64,000 nucleotides of DNA from Streptomyces sp. NBC_00554 (GCF_041431135.1 NZ_CP107799.1:2666001-2730000); one strand, 5' to 3'; shown: positions 1 through 14,566, numbered from the stretch's first letter. Notes: generated by a model from the letters alone, not told the origin. Program-made: numbers and translations.

Positions 1-4341
<4,341 letters not shown>

Positions 4342-4787
4342 ATGTTTTCCCGTAATCGGGACGACACCACGAGAGCGGAACCGAAGGGAGGAATAATCCC
4401 CACGGTCCACAGCGTCCTCGCTGATGTTTTACTTCAAAGGAACCTCGTCCCAGCCATGATGACCGGAGACGGGGTATCAACAAACTTGGCGTTGATTTTT
4501 GGCACGCTGTTGAGTTCTCAAGGAACGGACGCTTCCTTTGTACTCACCCGAGAGACTCTCAGGCTTTCCTCCGGGCAGTTTCCCTTCGGTCTTGCGTTTC
4601 CGACTCTATCAGACCGTTTCCCGATCCGATTTCCTCGGTGCTTTCCAGGTTTCCGCTTTCGCGTTTCCCTTTCCAGCGGCTCCGACTTTATCAGAAGTTC
4701 TGAGTCGGAATTCCCGCCCCGTTCGGGGACTGGTTCCGGCGCACGAGGCGATCCGGGTTCCCGTTCAGGCGGAGCCGTAAACGTACT
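4342..4787 (-). promoter_or_regulatory. rrn leader and promoter region
   Basis: This gene-free 446 bases lies upstream of 16S. Near 16S it carries the conserved Streptomyces pre-16S leader (TTGAGAACTCAACAGCGTGC, complement of about 4506-4525), thought to include box A/processing signals. Two similar segments upstream contain TCTGATAGAGTCGG and TCTGATAAAGTCGG, giving -10-like hexamers TAGAGT (complement of 4603-4608) and TAAAGT (complement of 4685-4690). This fits the multiple tandem promoters known for Streptomyces rrn operons. Neither has a convincing -35, so exact starts are uncertain. Confidence 0.6.
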
Positions 4788-4827
4788 GGAGCGGGGCGCC
4801 TCGATGCAAATCGAGGCGCCCCGCTCC
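4788..4827 (-). terminator. Strong stem-loop terminator after rnj
   Basis: A perfect 17-bp inverted repeat (4788-4804 with 4811-4827) surrounds a 6-nt loop, 20 bases past the rnj stop codon. There is no U-tract, as is common in high-GC actinobacteria. It also insulates the downstream rrn promoters from rnj transcription. Confidence 0.85.
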
Positions 4828-4846
4828 GGGTTGGCGCGTGCGAGGG

Positions 4847-6532
4847 TCAGACCTCGACGACGACCGGGAGGATCATCGGGCGCCGGCGGTAGTTGTCCGA
4901 GACCCACTTGCCCAGCGTGCGGCGGATGAGCTGCTGCATCTGATGGGGCTCGACGACGCCGTCCTGGGCCGACTTCTCCAGGACCTCCCTGACCTTCGGG
5001 ATGACGTCGGTGAAGGCCGAGTCGTCGATGCCTGAGCCGCGGGCCTGGATGTGCGGGCCGCCGGTGATCTTGCCGGTGCTGGCATCCATCACCACGAAGA
5101 CCGAGATGATGCCCTCGTCGCCGAGGATGCGCCGGTCCTTGAGCGCGGGCTCGCCCACATCGCCGACCGAGAGGCCGTCGACGTACACGTATCCCGCCTG
5201 GACCTTGCCGGAGATCTTGGCCTTGCCGCCGATGAGGTCGACGACGACGCCGTCCTCGGCGATCACGATGCGGTCGTGCGGGACACCGGTGAGGGCGCCC
5301 AGCTCGGCGTTGGCCCGAAGGTGGCGCCATTCGCCGTGAACCGGCATCAGGTTCTTCGGCTTGCAGATGTTGTAGAAGTACAGGAGCTCGCCCGCGGACG
5401 CGTGGCCCGAGACGTGCACCTTGGCGTTGCCCTTGTGGACGACGTGGGCGCCCCAGCGGGTCAGGCCGTTGATGACGCGGTAGACCGCGTTCTCGTTGCC
5501 CGGGATGAGCGACGACGCGAGGATCACCGTGTCGCCCTGGACGATGCGGATCTGGTGATCGCGGTTGGCCATACGGGACAGTGCGGCCATCGGCTCGCCC
5601 TGGGACCCCGTACAGACCAGAACGATCTGGCTGTCCGGCAGGTCGTCGAGCGTCTTGACGTCGACGACGAGGCCCGGCGGGACCTTCAGGTAGCCCAGGT
5701 CCCTCGCGATGCCCATGTTGCGGACCATCGAGCGACCGACGAAGGCGACCCTGCGGCCGTATTCGTGGGCCGCGTCCAGGATCTGCTGGATGCGGTGCAC
5801 GTGGCTGGCGAAGCTCGCCACGATGATGCGCTTGCTGGCGCCGGCGAACACCTGGCGCAGCACGTTCGAGATGTCGCGCTCGGGCGGGACGAAGCCCGGG
5901 ACCTCGGCGTTCGTCGAGTCCGAGAGGAGAAGGTCGATGCCTTCCTCGCTCAGACGCGCGAAAGCGTGCAGGTCCGTGAGGCGGCCGTCCAGCGGGAGCT
6001 GGTCCATCTTGAAGTCGCCGGTGTGGACCACCATGCCCGCAGGGGTGCGGATGGCGACCGCGAGGGCGTCCGGGATGGAGTGGTTGACCGCGACGAACTC
6101 GCAGTCGAAGGGGCCGATGCGCTCTCGGTGGCCCTCCGCGACTTCGAGCGTGTAGGGGCGGATGCGGTGCTCCTGGAGCTTCGCCTCGATGAGAGCGAGG
6201 GTCAGCTTGGAGCCGATGAGCGGGATGTCCGGCTTCTCGCGAAGGAGGAACGGGACGCCGCCGATGTGGTCCTCGTGACCATGCGTGAGGACGATGCCCT
6301 CGATGTCGTCGAGGCGGTCCCTGATGGACGTGAAGTCCGGCAGGATCAGGTCGATTCCGGGCTGCTCCTCCTCGGGGAAGAGCACTCCGCAGTCGACGAT
6401 CAGTAGGCGGCCGTCGTACTCGAAGACCGTCATGTTCCGGCCGATTTCACCGAGACCGCCGAGCGGGGTGACACGGAGGCCGCCCTTCGGGAGCTTCGGC
6501 GGGGCGCCGAGTTCAGGATGCGGATGACTCAA
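4847..6532 (-). CDS. rnj: Ribonuclease J
   Basis: RNase J is a metallo-beta-lactamase/beta-CASP ribonuclease with 5'-3' exo- and endonuclease activity in mRNA decay and rRNA maturation. The 561-residue product shows the metal-binding motif THGHEDHIGG in the N-terminal half, further MBL motifs (HTGDFKMD), the beta-CASP segment (CTGSQGEPMAALSRM, VSGHASAGEL) and MPVHGEWRHL, followed by the C-terminal dimerisation domain. I chose the TTG at 6532, preceded by AGGAGAG with 4 nt spacing and giving the usual family length; the upstream extension of the frame has no homology-like sequence. It lies 137 bp downstream of dapA on the same strand, and a 13-bp inverted repeat abuts its ribosome binding site. 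Confidence 0.96.
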   Translation of the reverse strand: MSHPHPELGAPPKLPKGGLRVTPLGGLGEIGRNMTVFEYDGRLLIVDCGVLFPEEEQPGIDLILPDFTSIRDRLDDIEGIVLTHGHEDHIGGVPFLLREKPDIPLIGSKLTLALIEAKLQEHRIRPYTLEVAEGHRERIGPFDCEFVAVNHSIPDALAVAIRTPAGMVVHTGDFKMDQLPLDGRLTDLHAFARLSEEGIDLLLSDSTNAEVPGFVPPERDISNVLRQVFAGASKRIIVASFASHVHRIQQILDAAHEYGRRVAFVGRSMVRNMGIARDLGYLKVPPGLVVDVKTLDDLPDSQIVLVCTGSQGEPMAALSRMANRDHQIRIVQGDTVILASSLIPGNENAVYRVINGLTRWGAHVVHKGNAKVHVSGHASAGELLYFYNICKPKNLMPVHGEWRHLRANAELGALTGVPHDRIVIAEDGVVVDLIGGKAKISGKVQAGYVYVDGLSVGDVGEPALKDRRILGDEGIISVFVVMDASTGKITGGPHIQARGSGIDDSAFTDVIPKVREVLEKSAQDGVVEPHQMQQLIRRTLGKWVSDNYRRRPMILPVVVEV

Positions 6533-6547
6533 AAGACTCTCCTCACC

Positions 6548-6585
6548 ACGCGCGCCACGTACCTGGCAAGGCACGTGGCGCGCGT
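6548..6585 (-). promoter_or_regulatory. Inverted repeat just upstream of the rnj ribosome binding site
   Basis: A perfect 13-bp inverted repeat (6548-6560 with 6573-6585) with a 12-nt loop ends only a few bases before the rnj Shine-Dalgarno sequence. It may be the dapA terminator, a 5'-leader hairpin of rnj mRNA, or both. Confidence 0.55.
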
Positions 6586-6669
6586 GACGTTCGTGCAGTA
6601 GCAGTTGTCATGTGGGTTGCAGGCCCTGTGGCCTGCGTGGTCGTACATATTCAGTTGTGAAGTCTGTAT

Positions 6670-7569
6670 TTAGAGCTGTACCCCGCCGGCGGCAAGATCG
6701 ATCTTGAGCTGGGCCGTCTCCTCGGGCGACAGCTCGACCATCGGGGCGCGCAGCGGTCCGGCGGGCAGGCCCTGCAGGGTGAGCGCCGCCTTGGTCGTCA
6801 TGACGCCCTGGGTGCGGAACATGCCGGTGAAGACGGGGAGCAGCTTCTGGTGGATCTCGGTGGCCTTCTGGACGTCGCCGCTCACGAAGGCGTCCACCAG
6901 GGCGCGCAGCTCCGGGGTGACGACGTGGCCGACGACGGACACGAAGCCGACCCCGCCCACGGAGAGCAGCGGCAGGTTCAGCATGTCGTCGCCTGAGTAC
7001 CAGGCGAGGCCGGAGCGGGCGATGGCCCAGCTGGCCCGGCCGAGGTCACCCTTGGCGTCCTTGTTGGCGACGATACGCGGGTGCTCGGCGAGGCGCACGA
7101 TGGTTTCGGTGCTGATCGGTACGCCGCTGCGGCCGGGGATGTCGTAAAGCATCACCGGCAGCTCGGTGGCGTCGGCGATGGCCGTGAAGTGCCGGTACAG
7201 GCCCTCCTGCGGGGGCTTGTTGTAGTACGGCGTCACGGTCAGCAGGGCGTGCGCGCCGGTCTTCTCGGCGGCTCGGGCGAGCTCGATGCTGTGGTGGGTG
7301 TCGTTCGTGCCGACGCCGGCGACGATGTGGGCGCGGGCGCCGACCGCCTCCAGTACGGCTCGCAGAAGATCCGCTTTCTCCGCGTCGCTGGTGGTCGGGG
7401 ACTCACCGGTGGTGCCGTTGATGACCAGGCCGTCGTTGCCTGCGTCCACCAGGTGGGTTGCGAGCCGCTGCGCGCCGTCGAGGTCGAGCGCGCCGTCCGC
7501 CGTGAAGGGCGTGACCATGGCGGTGAGGACCCTCCCGAAGGGGGTCTGCGGAGTGGAGGTCGGAGCCAT
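6670..7569 (-). CDS. dapA: 4-hydroxy-tetrahydrodipicolinate synthase
   Basis: DapA condenses pyruvate with aspartate semialdehyde, the first committed step of diaminopimelate and lysine synthesis. The 299-residue protein is the typical TIM-barrel size. It carries the NGTTGESPTT loop, the catalytic Tyr in TPYYNKPPQ and the Schiff-base Lys in VANKDAKGD. The ATG at 7569 has no good Shine-Dalgarno. A TAGCGT hexamer lies 7 nt upstream of it, so leaderless transcription is possible, besides a TTGCGG-N18-TAGCCT promoter farther upstream. Gene order thyX-dapA-rnj is shared with other Streptomyces. The partner enzyme dapB is about 3 kb away in another operon. Confidence 0.95.
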   Translation of the reverse strand: MAPTSTPQTPFGRVLTAMVTPFTADGALDLDGAQRLATHLVDAGNDGLVINGTTGESPTTSDAEKADLLRAVLEAVGARAHIVAGVGTNDTHHSIELARAAEKTGAHALLTVTPYYNKPPQEGLYRHFTAIADATELPVMLYDIPGRSGVPISTETIVRLAEHPRIVANKDAKGDLGRASWAIARSGLAWYSGDDMLNLPLLSVGGVGFVSVVGHVVTPELRALVDAFVSGDVQKATEIHQKLLPVFTGMFRTQGVMTTKAALTLQGLPAGPLRAPMVELSPEETAQLKIDLAAGGVQL

Positions 7570-7642
7570 GGGTAATACGCTACTCGCTGCTCAACGCGGG
7601 GTCTGCCCTCGGGGCAGGCGACAAGTCGTGACAAAGGTGGAG

Positions 7643-7680
7643 CCCGGCACTGCCTGCTCGGGGGTTCAAGCAGTGCCGGG
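7643..7680 (-). terminator. Hairpin between thyX and dapA
   Basis: An 11-bp perfect inverted repeat (7643-7653 with 7670-7680) has a 16-nt loop. It could terminate thyX. It would also be the first structure in a transcript starting at the promoter proposed at 7692-7721, so it may instead shape the dapA leader. Confidence 0.5.
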
Positions 7681-7691
7681 TCCGTTTGATC

Positions 7692-7721
7692 AGGCTAGAT
7701 GAACTTCTCGAAATGCCGCAA
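7692..7721 (-). promoter_or_regulatory. Putative dapA promoter
   Basis: On the minus strand TTGCGG (complement of 7716-7721) is separated by 18 nt from TAGCCT (complement of 7692-7697), an acceptable match to the Streptomyces HrdB consensus. The predicted start is near 7685, giving a leader of about 115 nt for dapA that includes the 7643-7680 hairpin. Confidence 0.4.
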
Positions 7722-7779
7722 TACGGACACTTCACTCGGTCTACCCGTACATCTGTGCCGGAAGGCGTGCGGAAGCGCG

Positions 7780-8520
7780 CTACGGCGCCACGCGCCCGTT
7801 GGCGTTGAAGGCCGCGTACGTGAGCGGCATCAGCTTCGCCCACTCCGCTTCCATCTTCTCCCCGACCATCTCGATCTCGCGCTGCGGGAAGGACGGGACC
7901 TTGGCCAGCTCGTGCTGGGTGCGCAGGCCGAGGAAGTGCATCAGCGAACGGGCGTTGCAGGTGGCGTACATCGAGGAGAAAAGGCCTACCGGGAGGACCG
8001 CACGGGCGACCTCGCGGGCTACACCGGCGGCGAGCATTTCCTGGTACGCCTCGTACGCCTGACGGTATGAGTCCTCCATGACGCGGCCCGTCAGCTCCTG
8101 CTGCGCGGGGGTGCCCTCGACGAAGACGTACTTGCCGGGGCGGCCCTCCTGGATCAGCTTGCGGGACTCACCCGGGACGTAGAAGACCGGCTGGAGCTCC
8201 CTGTACCGGCCCGACTCCTCGTTGTACGACCAGCCGACGCGGTGCCGCATGAACTCCCGGAACACGAAGATCGGGGCGCTGATGAGAAACGTCATCGAGT
8301 TGTGCTCGAAGGGGCTGCCGTGCCGGTCCCGCATCAAGTAGTTGAGCAGGCCCTTTGAGCGCTCCGGGTCCTTTTTCAGCTCGTCCAGCGACTGCTCACC
8401 GAGGGTCGAGACGCGGGCGGCGAACAGCACGTCCGAGTCGGACGCGGTGTGCTTGACCAGTTCGACGGTGACATCGGTGCGGAAGCTGGGCTTGAGGTCG
8501 TCGGCGGGGGTGTCGGTCAC
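7780..8520 (-). CDS. thyX: FAD-dependent thymidylate synthase
   Basis: ThyX methylates dUMP to dTMP using methylene-tetrahydrofolate and NADPH through a bound FAD. The 246-residue product has the ThyX signature RHR-x7-S (RHRVGWSYNEES), preceded by HGSPFEHNSMTF and followed by RTQHELAKVP. I chose the GTG at 8520 (product starting VTDTPADDLK), which follows AAGGA at 11 nt spacing; an in-frame ATG at 8541 would add seven residues. It is transcribed toward dapA and rnj and diverges from the small membrane-protein gene at 8723. Confidence 0.95.
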   Translation of the reverse strand: MTDTPADDLKPSFRTDVTVELVKHTASDSDVLFAARVSTLGEQSLDELKKDPERSKGLLNYLMRDRHGSPFEHNSMTFLISAPIFVFREFMRHRVGWSYNEESGRYRELQPVFYVPGESRKLIQEGRPGKYVFVEGTPAQQELTGRVMEDSYRQAYEAYQEMLAAGVAREVARAVLPVGLFSSMYATCNARSLMHFLGLRTQHELAKVPSFPQREIEMVGEKMEAEWAKLMPLTYAAFNANGRVAP

Positions 8521-8722
8521 GGTGGAGAGGGTCCTTCCCATCACTGGCTCGGGCGGCGACCACTCTACGGCCCGGCACCGACAACGGGGCGTTCGGTGCC
8601 GTGCCGCGACATTAGACGGCGAACTTCTGCGAATTCGGTGAAACTGGGCACCTCTTGGGGCTTTCGCTCGTCTGTATTGGTGACAACGATTCGTTCGAGT
8701 CCCCAGAGGAGAAGCAGTCCCC

Positions 8723-8977
8723 ATGCTCCGTCGGCGCGAGCCCGTACCCTTCGCCTTCATCGCCGAAGCAGACCAGTTCCGCAGCAATGTCACTCCCCCG
8801 CCCCGTGAGCGTTCTTCCGCCAGTCAGCTGGTCGGCGGATGGCTGATAGGACTCACCGTGGTCGCGGGGCTCGTGGGCGCCCTGATCATAGGAATGCCCG
8901 CATTGTCACTGGACAAGTCGTCCGCAGACCAGACATCCGCGACGACGCACCAGTCCGAAGCGTCCAACGGCCACTGA
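8723..8977 (+). CDS. Small single-pass membrane protein of unknown function
   Basis: I do not recognise a function. The 84-residue protein has a basic N-terminus, one predicted transmembrane segment at about residues 36-58 (LVGGWLIGLTVVAGLVGALI) and a short polar Ser/Thr-rich tail. GAGGAG lies about 9 nt before the ATG, which supports translation. It diverges from thyX over about 200 bp that must hold both promoters. Composition matches the neighbouring genes. Confidence 0.7.
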   Translation: MLRRREPVPFAFIAEADQFRSNVTPPPRERSSASQLVGGWLIGLTVVAGLVGALIIGMPALSLDKSSADQTSATTHQSEASNGH

Positions 8978-9067
8978 CTCATCCGGACCCCCAAGGGTGG
9001 TGAGCAGGCACCCGGCTCGATAACCTCACCGGGCACAGCCCAAGTGTGGATTGAGTGAGGATCAATC

Positions 9068-9625
9068 GTGCCCCTGCCCTTCCTGACGGCGGACCACGCT
9101 TTTGACGAGGTGGCGGACGACCTCGCGCTGCCCTTCGACGACCGCGACCAATGGCGGCGTCCCTACCGGCCCGGACCGTGGCGGGTGGGCGCGGCCGCGC
9201 TCGTCCTGCTGCTGGCCTCGTACGTGCTGTTCGCCGCGGTGATCATCGCGGTCACCGGAACTCCGGCCTCTGCCGCGACCTTCCTCGGCGGGGCCGCGCT
9301 CGCCATACTCTGCGCGCTGCGACTGCTGCGGGTGGGCGTCTGGGTGAGCTCGCAGGGGCTGCGCCGGGTGGGTTTCTTCCGTACGACTACGACGCCCTGG
9401 GAGCAGGTCGTCGCGGCACGGACGGTGCAGCAGCCGGTGCGCTGGCTCGGGCTGCCGCGCACCGTGCAGGGGCAGGCGCTGGTCCTCGTACGCAGGGATC
9501 GTGCGCCCGAGGACCTGCCGCTGCTGCTGACCTCGCACAACGCCGACTTCCTGGCGCGTATGGAGGCCTTCGACCGGGCGGCGGACGCCATCGAGGTGTG
9601 GGCGGACGAGTACCGGCGGGCCTGA
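9068..9625 (+). CDS. Membrane protein with PH-like domain
   Basis: The 185-residue protein has about 38 cytoplasmic N-terminal residues, two hydrophobic helices (about 40-62 and 66-87) and a C-terminal segment from about residue 92 (LLRVGVWVSSQGLRRVGFF, then TPWEQVVAARTVQQP). That segment resembles the bacterial PH-domain proteins common in Streptomyces, but the assignment is by sequence pattern only. The start is GTG at 9068, preceded by GAGTGAGG. The function is unknown; a membrane-associated binding role is a guess. A strong bidirectional hairpin follows. Confidence 0.75.
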   Translation: MPLPFLTADHAFDEVADDLALPFDDRDQWRRPYRPGPWRVGAAALVLLLASYVLFAAVIIAVTGTPASAATFLGGAALAILCALRLLRVGVWVSSQGLRRVGFFRTTTTPWEQVVAARTVQQPVRWLGLPRTVQGQALVLVRRDRAPEDLPLLLTSHNADFLARMEAFDRAADAIEVWADEYRRA

Positions 9626-9648
9626 GGGCTCAGCACCGACGGGAATTG

Positions 9649-9686
9649 CGAAGGGGCCGGTCCGCACATCGCGGGCCGGCCCCTTC
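9649..9686. terminator. Bidirectional terminator between convergent genes
   Basis: A perfect 12-bp inverted repeat (9649-9660 with 9675-9686) has a GC-rich loop that can extend the stem. It sits between the convergent ends of the PH-domain gene and the minus-strand membrane/TPR gene, so it can serve both. Confidence 0.75.
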
Positions 9687-9743
9687 GTCGTACCTCTCAG
9701 GCTTCCACCGGAGGCGTCGTACCTCTCAAGCCTCCACCGGAGG
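9686..9743. repeat. 29-bp tandem duplication across a gene end
   Basis: Two adjacent 29-bp copies (9686-9714 and 9715-9743) differ at two positions. The second copy contains the last codons and stop of the minus-strand gene at 9726; the first is therefore an untranslated copy of the gene end (PPVEA-stop). Confidence 0.85.
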
Positions 9744-10181
9744 CCTGCCCTCGTGCAGTGCGATTGCTCGCTGCATCGCCTTGCGGGCGCGCGGGGTGTC
9801 GCGGGCGTCGTGGTAGGCGACCGCGAGGCGGAACCAGCTGCGCCAGTCGTCCGGGGCGTCCTCGGTCTCGGCCTTGCGTTTGGCGAAGACCTCGTCGGCC
9901 GAGTCGCGGTCGATGCGGCCGCCCGCCGTGCGCTTCAACTCGTCGACGGGCAGGCCGCCTTCGGCGTCGAGTTCGGCGGCGAGGCGGTTGGCCTTGCGGA
10001 CGAACTCGGTGTTCTTCCAGAGGAACCAGACGCCGATGACCGGCAGGATCAGCACCGCGACACCGAAGGTGACGGTGAGGAGCGTGCCGGCCTGGATGAG
10101 CAGGACGCCACGCCAGCCGACCAGCACGAAGTAGGCGACCAGGACGGCCGCCGTGATGGCGTATGTGATCTTCGCGCGCAT
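9726..10181 (-). CDS. Two-helix membrane protein with TPR-like tail
   Basis: The 151-residue protein has two hydrophobic segments (about 8-26 and 33-54), then a soluble helical region ending in a single TPR-like hairpin (WRSWFRLAVAYHDARDTPRA, residues about 113-132). The function is unknown. It starts 5 bp after the dapB stop, so it is probably the last gene of the rpsO-pnp-M16-dapB run. Its 3' end is duplicated in tandem. Confidence 0.75.
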   Translation of the reverse strand: MRAKITYAITAAVLVAYFVLVGWRGVLLIQAGTLLTVTFGVAVLILPVIGVWFLWKNTEFVRKANRLAAELDAEGGLPVDELKRTAGGRIDRDSADEVFAKRKAETEDAPDDWRSWFRLAVAYHDARDTPRARKAMQRAIALHEGRPPVEA

Positions 10182-10186
10182 GGCTT

Positions 10187-10951
<765 letters not shown>

Positions 10952-10973
10952 TTAGTCGAGGACGGTCGAGGGC

Positions 10974-12353
10974 TCAGGCGACCGCGTCGTGCAGACGGGA
11001 CGCCTGCTTGTCCTTGAGCGGTCCGATGACCGACAGCGAGGGCCGCTGTCCCAGGATGTCGTGGGCGACCGAGCGGACCTCGTCCGGGGTGACCGAAGCG
11101 ATCCGGACCAGCATGTCGTCGACGGACATCTGCTCGCCCCAGCACAGTTCGCTCTTGCCGATACGGTTCATCAGCGCGCCGGTGTCCTCGAGGCCGAGGA
11201 CGGTGGAGCCCTGGAGCTGGCCGATCGCGCGGCCGATCTCGTCGTCCGAGAGGCCGTGCTCGGCGACGTGGTCGAGCTCGTCGCGGCAGATCTTGAGCAC
11301 GTCGTGGACCTGGCTCGGGCGGCAGCCCGCGTACACGCCGAAGAGGCCGCAGTCGGCGAAGCCCGAGGTGTACGAGTACACGCTGTAGGCCAGGCCGCGC
11401 TTCTCGCGGACCTCCTGGAAGAGGCGGGAGGACATGCCGCCGCCGAGGGCGGTGTTCAGGACGCCCAGTGCCCAGCGGCGCTCGTCGGTGCGGGCCAGGC
11501 CCGGCATGCCGAGGACGACATGGGCCTGCTCGGTCTTGCGGCCGAGCAGTTCGACGCGGCCCGCGGTGCGGATGGCGCGGCGGCCGTCGCGCGGGGCGAA
11601 CGGGATGGCGTCGGGACCCTTGAGGGCACCGGCCTTCTCGAAGGCGGCGCGGACCTGGCGTACGACCTTGTTGTGGTCGACGTTGCCCGCGCAGGCCACG
11701 ACCAGGTGCGTCGGGTCGTAGTGCTTCTTGTAGAAGCGGCGGATGCGGTCGGCGGTGAGGGCGTTGACCGTGTCGACCGTGCCGAGGACCGGGCGGCCGA
11801 GGGGGGTGTCGCCGAGCATGGTGTGCGCGAACAGGTCGTGCACGCAGTCGCCCGGGTCGTCCTCGGTCATCGCGATCTCTTCGAGGATCACTCCGCGCTC
11901 GGCGTCCACGTCCGCCTGCTCGATCAGCGAGCCGGTGAGCATGTCGCACACGACGTCGATGGCGAGCGGGAGGTCGGTGTCGAGCACGCGTGCGTAGTAG
12001 CACGTGTACTCCTTCGCCGTGAACGCGTTCATCTCGCCGCCGACCGCGTCGATGGCGGAGGAGATGTCCAGCGCGGACCGGCGCTGGGTGCCCTTGAAGA
12101 GCAGGTGCTCCAGGTAGTGCGTCGCGCCGTTCAGCGTCGGCGTCTCGTCACGGGAGCCGACGTGCGCCCAGATGCCGAAGGTCGCGGAGCGGACGGAGGG
12201 AAGGGTCTCGGTGACGATGCGCAGGCCGCCGGGGAGGGTGGTCTTGCGGACCGTACCGATGCCGTTCTCGCCCTTGATGAGGGTTTGGGTACGGGCGACG
12301 GCCCGCGCCTCGGAAGAGGTGCGGGCCGTCGCCGTGGAGCTGCTTGACGTCAC
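10974..12353 (-). CDS. M16 family zinc metalloprotease
   Basis: This 459-residue peptidase belongs to the insulysin/mitochondrial-processing-peptidase-like family. The inverted zinc motif HxxEH is at residues 79-83 (HYLEH), with the third ligand region in [10 protein letters not shown] second M16 domain follows ([20 protein letters not shown], then [10 protein letters not shown]). The start is a GTG at 12353 in a GTGA overlap with the pnp stop, so translation is coupled to pnp. The substrate is not known. Genes of this type follow pnp in many actinobacteria. Confidence 0.93.
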   Translation of the reverse strand: MTSSSSTATARTSSEARAVARTQTLIKGENGIGTVRKTTLPGGLRIVTETLPSVRSATFGIWAHVGSRDETPTLNGATHYLEHLLFKGTQRRSALDISSAIDAVGGEMNAFTAKEYTCYYARVLDTDLPLAIDVVCDMLTGSLIEQADVDAERGVILEEIAMTEDDPGDCVHDLFAHTMLGDTPLGRPVLGTVDTVNALTADRIRRFYKKHYDPTHLVVACAGNVDHNKVVRQVRAAFEKAGALKGPDAIPFAPRDGRRAIRTAGRVELLGRKTEQAHVVLGMPGLARTDERRWALGVLNTALGGGMSSRLFQEVREKRGLAYSVYSYTSGFADCGLFGVYAGCRPSQVHDVLKICRDELDHVAEHGLSDDEIGRAIGQLQGSTVLGLEDTGALMNRIGKSELCWGEQMSVDDMLVRIASVTPDEVRSVAHDILGQRPSLSVIGPLKDKQASRLHDAVA

Positions 12354-14566
12354 TTGTCGGTGTCGTCCTTCTTGTCGTCGCCCTCTTCGCCCTCGACCAC
12401 GGGGATCAGGGAGAGCTTGCCGCGGGAGTCGATCTCGGCGATCTCGACCTGGACCTTGGAGCCCACGGCGAGTACGTCCTCGACGTTCTCCACGCGCTTG
12501 CCGCCGGCGAGCTTGCGGATCTGCGAGATGTGCAGCAGTCCGTCCTTGCCCGGGAGCAGCGACACGAACGCACCGAAGGTGGTGGTCTTGACGACCGTAC
12601 CCAGGTAGCGCTCGCCGACCTCCGGCATGGTCGGGTTGGCGATCGAGTTGATCGTGGCGCGCGCGGCCTCGGCCTGCGAGCCCTGCTGGGCACCGATGTA
12701 GATCGTGCCGTCATCCTCGATCGTGATGTCGGCGCCGGTGTCCTCCTGGATCTGGTTGATCATCTTGCCCTTCGGGCCGATGACCTCACCGATCTTGTCC
12801 ACGGGGATCTTGACCGTGATGATCCGCGGGGCGTTCGGGGACATCTCGTCCGGCGTGTCGATCGCTTCCATCATCACGTCGAGGATGTGGAGGCGGGCGT
12901 CGCGGGCCTGCTTGAGGGCCGCGGCCAGGACGGAGGCCGGGATGCCGTCCAGCTTGGTGTCGAGCTGGAGGGCGGTGACGAACTCCTTGGTGCCGGCGAC
13001 CTTGAAGTCCATGTCACCGAAGGCGTCCTCCGCACCGAGGATGTCGGTGAGGGCGACGTAGTGCGTCTGGCCGTCGATCTCCTGGGAGATCAGACCCATG
13101 GCGATACCGGCGACGGCGGCCTTGAGGGGCACGCCGGCGTTGAGCAGCGACATGGTGGAGGCGCAGACCGAGCCCATGGACGTCGAGCCGTTGGAGCCGA
13201 GGGCCTCGGACACCTGACGGATCGCGTAGGGGAACTCCTCGCGCGTCGGCAGGACCGGCACGATCGCGCGCTCGGCGAGCGCGCCGTGGCCGATCTCGCG
13301 GCGCTTCGGGGAGCCGACGCGGCCGGTCTCACCGACGGAGTACGGCGGGAAGTTGTAGTTGTGCATGTAGCGCTTGCGGGTCACCGGGGAGAGGGTGTCC
13401 AGCTGCTGCTCCATGCGGAGCATGTTCAGGGTGGTGACGCCCAGGATCTGGGTCTCGCCACGCTCGAACAGCGCCGAGCCGTGCACGCGCGGGATGGCCT
13501 CGACCTCGGCGGCGAGCGTACGGATGTCCGTGACGCCTCGGCCGTCGATGCGGACCTTGTCCTTGATGACGCGCTCGCGCACCAGGGACTTGGTCAGCGA
13601 GCGGTACGCGGCGGAGATCTCCTTCTCGCGACCCTCGAACTGCGGGAGCAGCTTCTCGGCGGCGATCTCCTTGACGCGGTCCAGCTCGGCCTCGCGGTCC
13701 TGCTTGCCGGCGATGGTGAGCGCCTGGGAGAGCTCGCTCTTGACCGCGGCGGTGAGGGCCTCCAGGACGTCGTCCTGGTAGTCGAGGAAGACCGGGAACT
13801 CGCCGGTCGGCTTCGCGGCCTTCGCGGCGAGGTCGGCCTGAGCCCTGCAGAGCACCTTGATGAAGGGCTTCGCGGCGTCCAGACCAGCGGCTACGACCTC
13901 TTCGGTCGGCGCCTCGGCGCCGCCCGCGACCAGCTGGATGGTCTTCTCGGTGGCCTCGGCCTCGACCATCATGATCGCGACGTCGCCGTCCTCCAGGGCG
14001 CGGCCCGCGACGACCATGTCGAAGACGGCGTCCTCGAGCTCGGTGTGCGTCGGGAACGCGACCCACTGGCCGTTGATCAGCGCGACGCGGACGCCGCCGA
14101 TCGGGCCGGAGAAGGGCAGACCGGCCAGCTGGGTGGACGCGGAGGCGGCGTTGATCGCCACGACGTCGTACAGGTGGTCGGGGTTGAGCGCCATGATCGT
14201 CGCGACGACCTGGATCTCGTTGCGCAGGCCCTTCTTGAAGGACGGGCGCAGCGGGCGGTCGATCAGGCGACAGGTGAGGATGGCGTCCTCGGAGGGACGG
14301 CCCTCGCGGCGGAAGAAGCTGCCGGGGATCTTGCCGGCGGCGTACATCCGCTCCTCGACGTCCACCGTGAGGGGGAAGAAGTCGAGATTTTCCTTGGGCT
14401 TCTTGGAAGCGGTGGTGGCCGACAGCACCATGGTGTCGTCGTCCAGGTACGCGACGGCGGAGCCGGCGGCCTGCCTGGCCAGCCTGCCCGTCTCGAAGCG
14501 GATGGTGCGGGTGCCGAAGGAACCGTTGTCGATAACGGCCTCGGCGTAGTGGGTCTCGTTCTCCAC
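12350..14566 (-). CDS. pnp: Polynucleotide phosphorylase (guanosine pentaphosphate synthetase)
   Basis: PNPase is a phosphorolytic 3'-5' exoribonuclease that also polymerises NDPs; the Streptomyces enzyme was also described as a pppGpp synthetase. The 738-residue protein has two RNase PH domains ([20 protein letters not shown]; then [17 protein letters not shown] and [11 protein letters not shown]), a KH domain ([16 protein letters not shown]) and an S1 domain ([20 protein letters not shown]). The GTG start at 14566 follows GAGGAG at 9-10 nt. It is preceded by rpsO, with a terminator-like hairpin between. It overlaps the M16 gene by 4 nt. Confidence 0.97.
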   Translation of the reverse strand: MENETHYAEAVIDNGSFGTRTIRFETGRLARQAAGSAVAYLDDDTMVLSATTASKKPKENLDFFPLTVDVEERMYAAGKIPGSFFRREGRPSEDAILTCRLIDRPLRPSFKKGLRNEIQVVATIMALNPDHLYDVVAINAASASTQLAGLPFSGPIGGVRVALINGQWVAFPTHTELEDAVFDMVVAGRALEDGDVAIMMVEAEATEKTIQLVAGGAEAPTEEVVAAGLDAAKPFIKVLCRAQADLAAKAAKPTGEFPVFLDYQDDVLEALTAAVKSELSQALTIAGKQDREAELDRVKEIAAEKLLPQFEGREKEISAAYRSLTKSLVRERVIKDKVRIDGRGVTDIRTLAAEVEAIPRVHGSALFERGETQILGVTTLNMLRMEQQLDTLSPVTRKRYMHNYNFPPYSVGETGRVGSPKRREIGHGALAERAIVPVLPTREEFPYAIRQVSEALGSNGSTSMGSVCASTMSLLNAGVPLKAAVAGIAMGLISQEIDGQTHYVALTDILGAEDAFGDMDFKVAGTKEFVTALQLDTKLDGIPASVLAAALKQARDARLHILDVMMEAIDTPDEMSPNAPRIITVKIPVDKIGEVIGPKGKMINQIQEDTGADITIEDDGTIYIGAQQGSQAEAARATINSIANPTMPEVGERYLGTVVKTTTFGAFVSLLPGKDGLLHISQIRKLAGGKRVENVEDVLAVGSKVQVEIAEIDSRGKLSLIPVVEGEEGDDKKDDTDK

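Noticed and set aside
7580..7735. Possible 51-residue ORF (VKCPYCGISRSSS...) between thyX and dapA
   Set aside because: It has a CxxC pair but no good ribosome binding site and covers the proposed promoter and hairpin; more likely non-coding leader DNA.
8690..8706. T-loop-like GTTCGAGTCCCC suggesting a tRNA
   Set aside because: No acceptor, D or anticodon arm can be built around it, and it lies in the promoter/RBS region of the gene at 8723.
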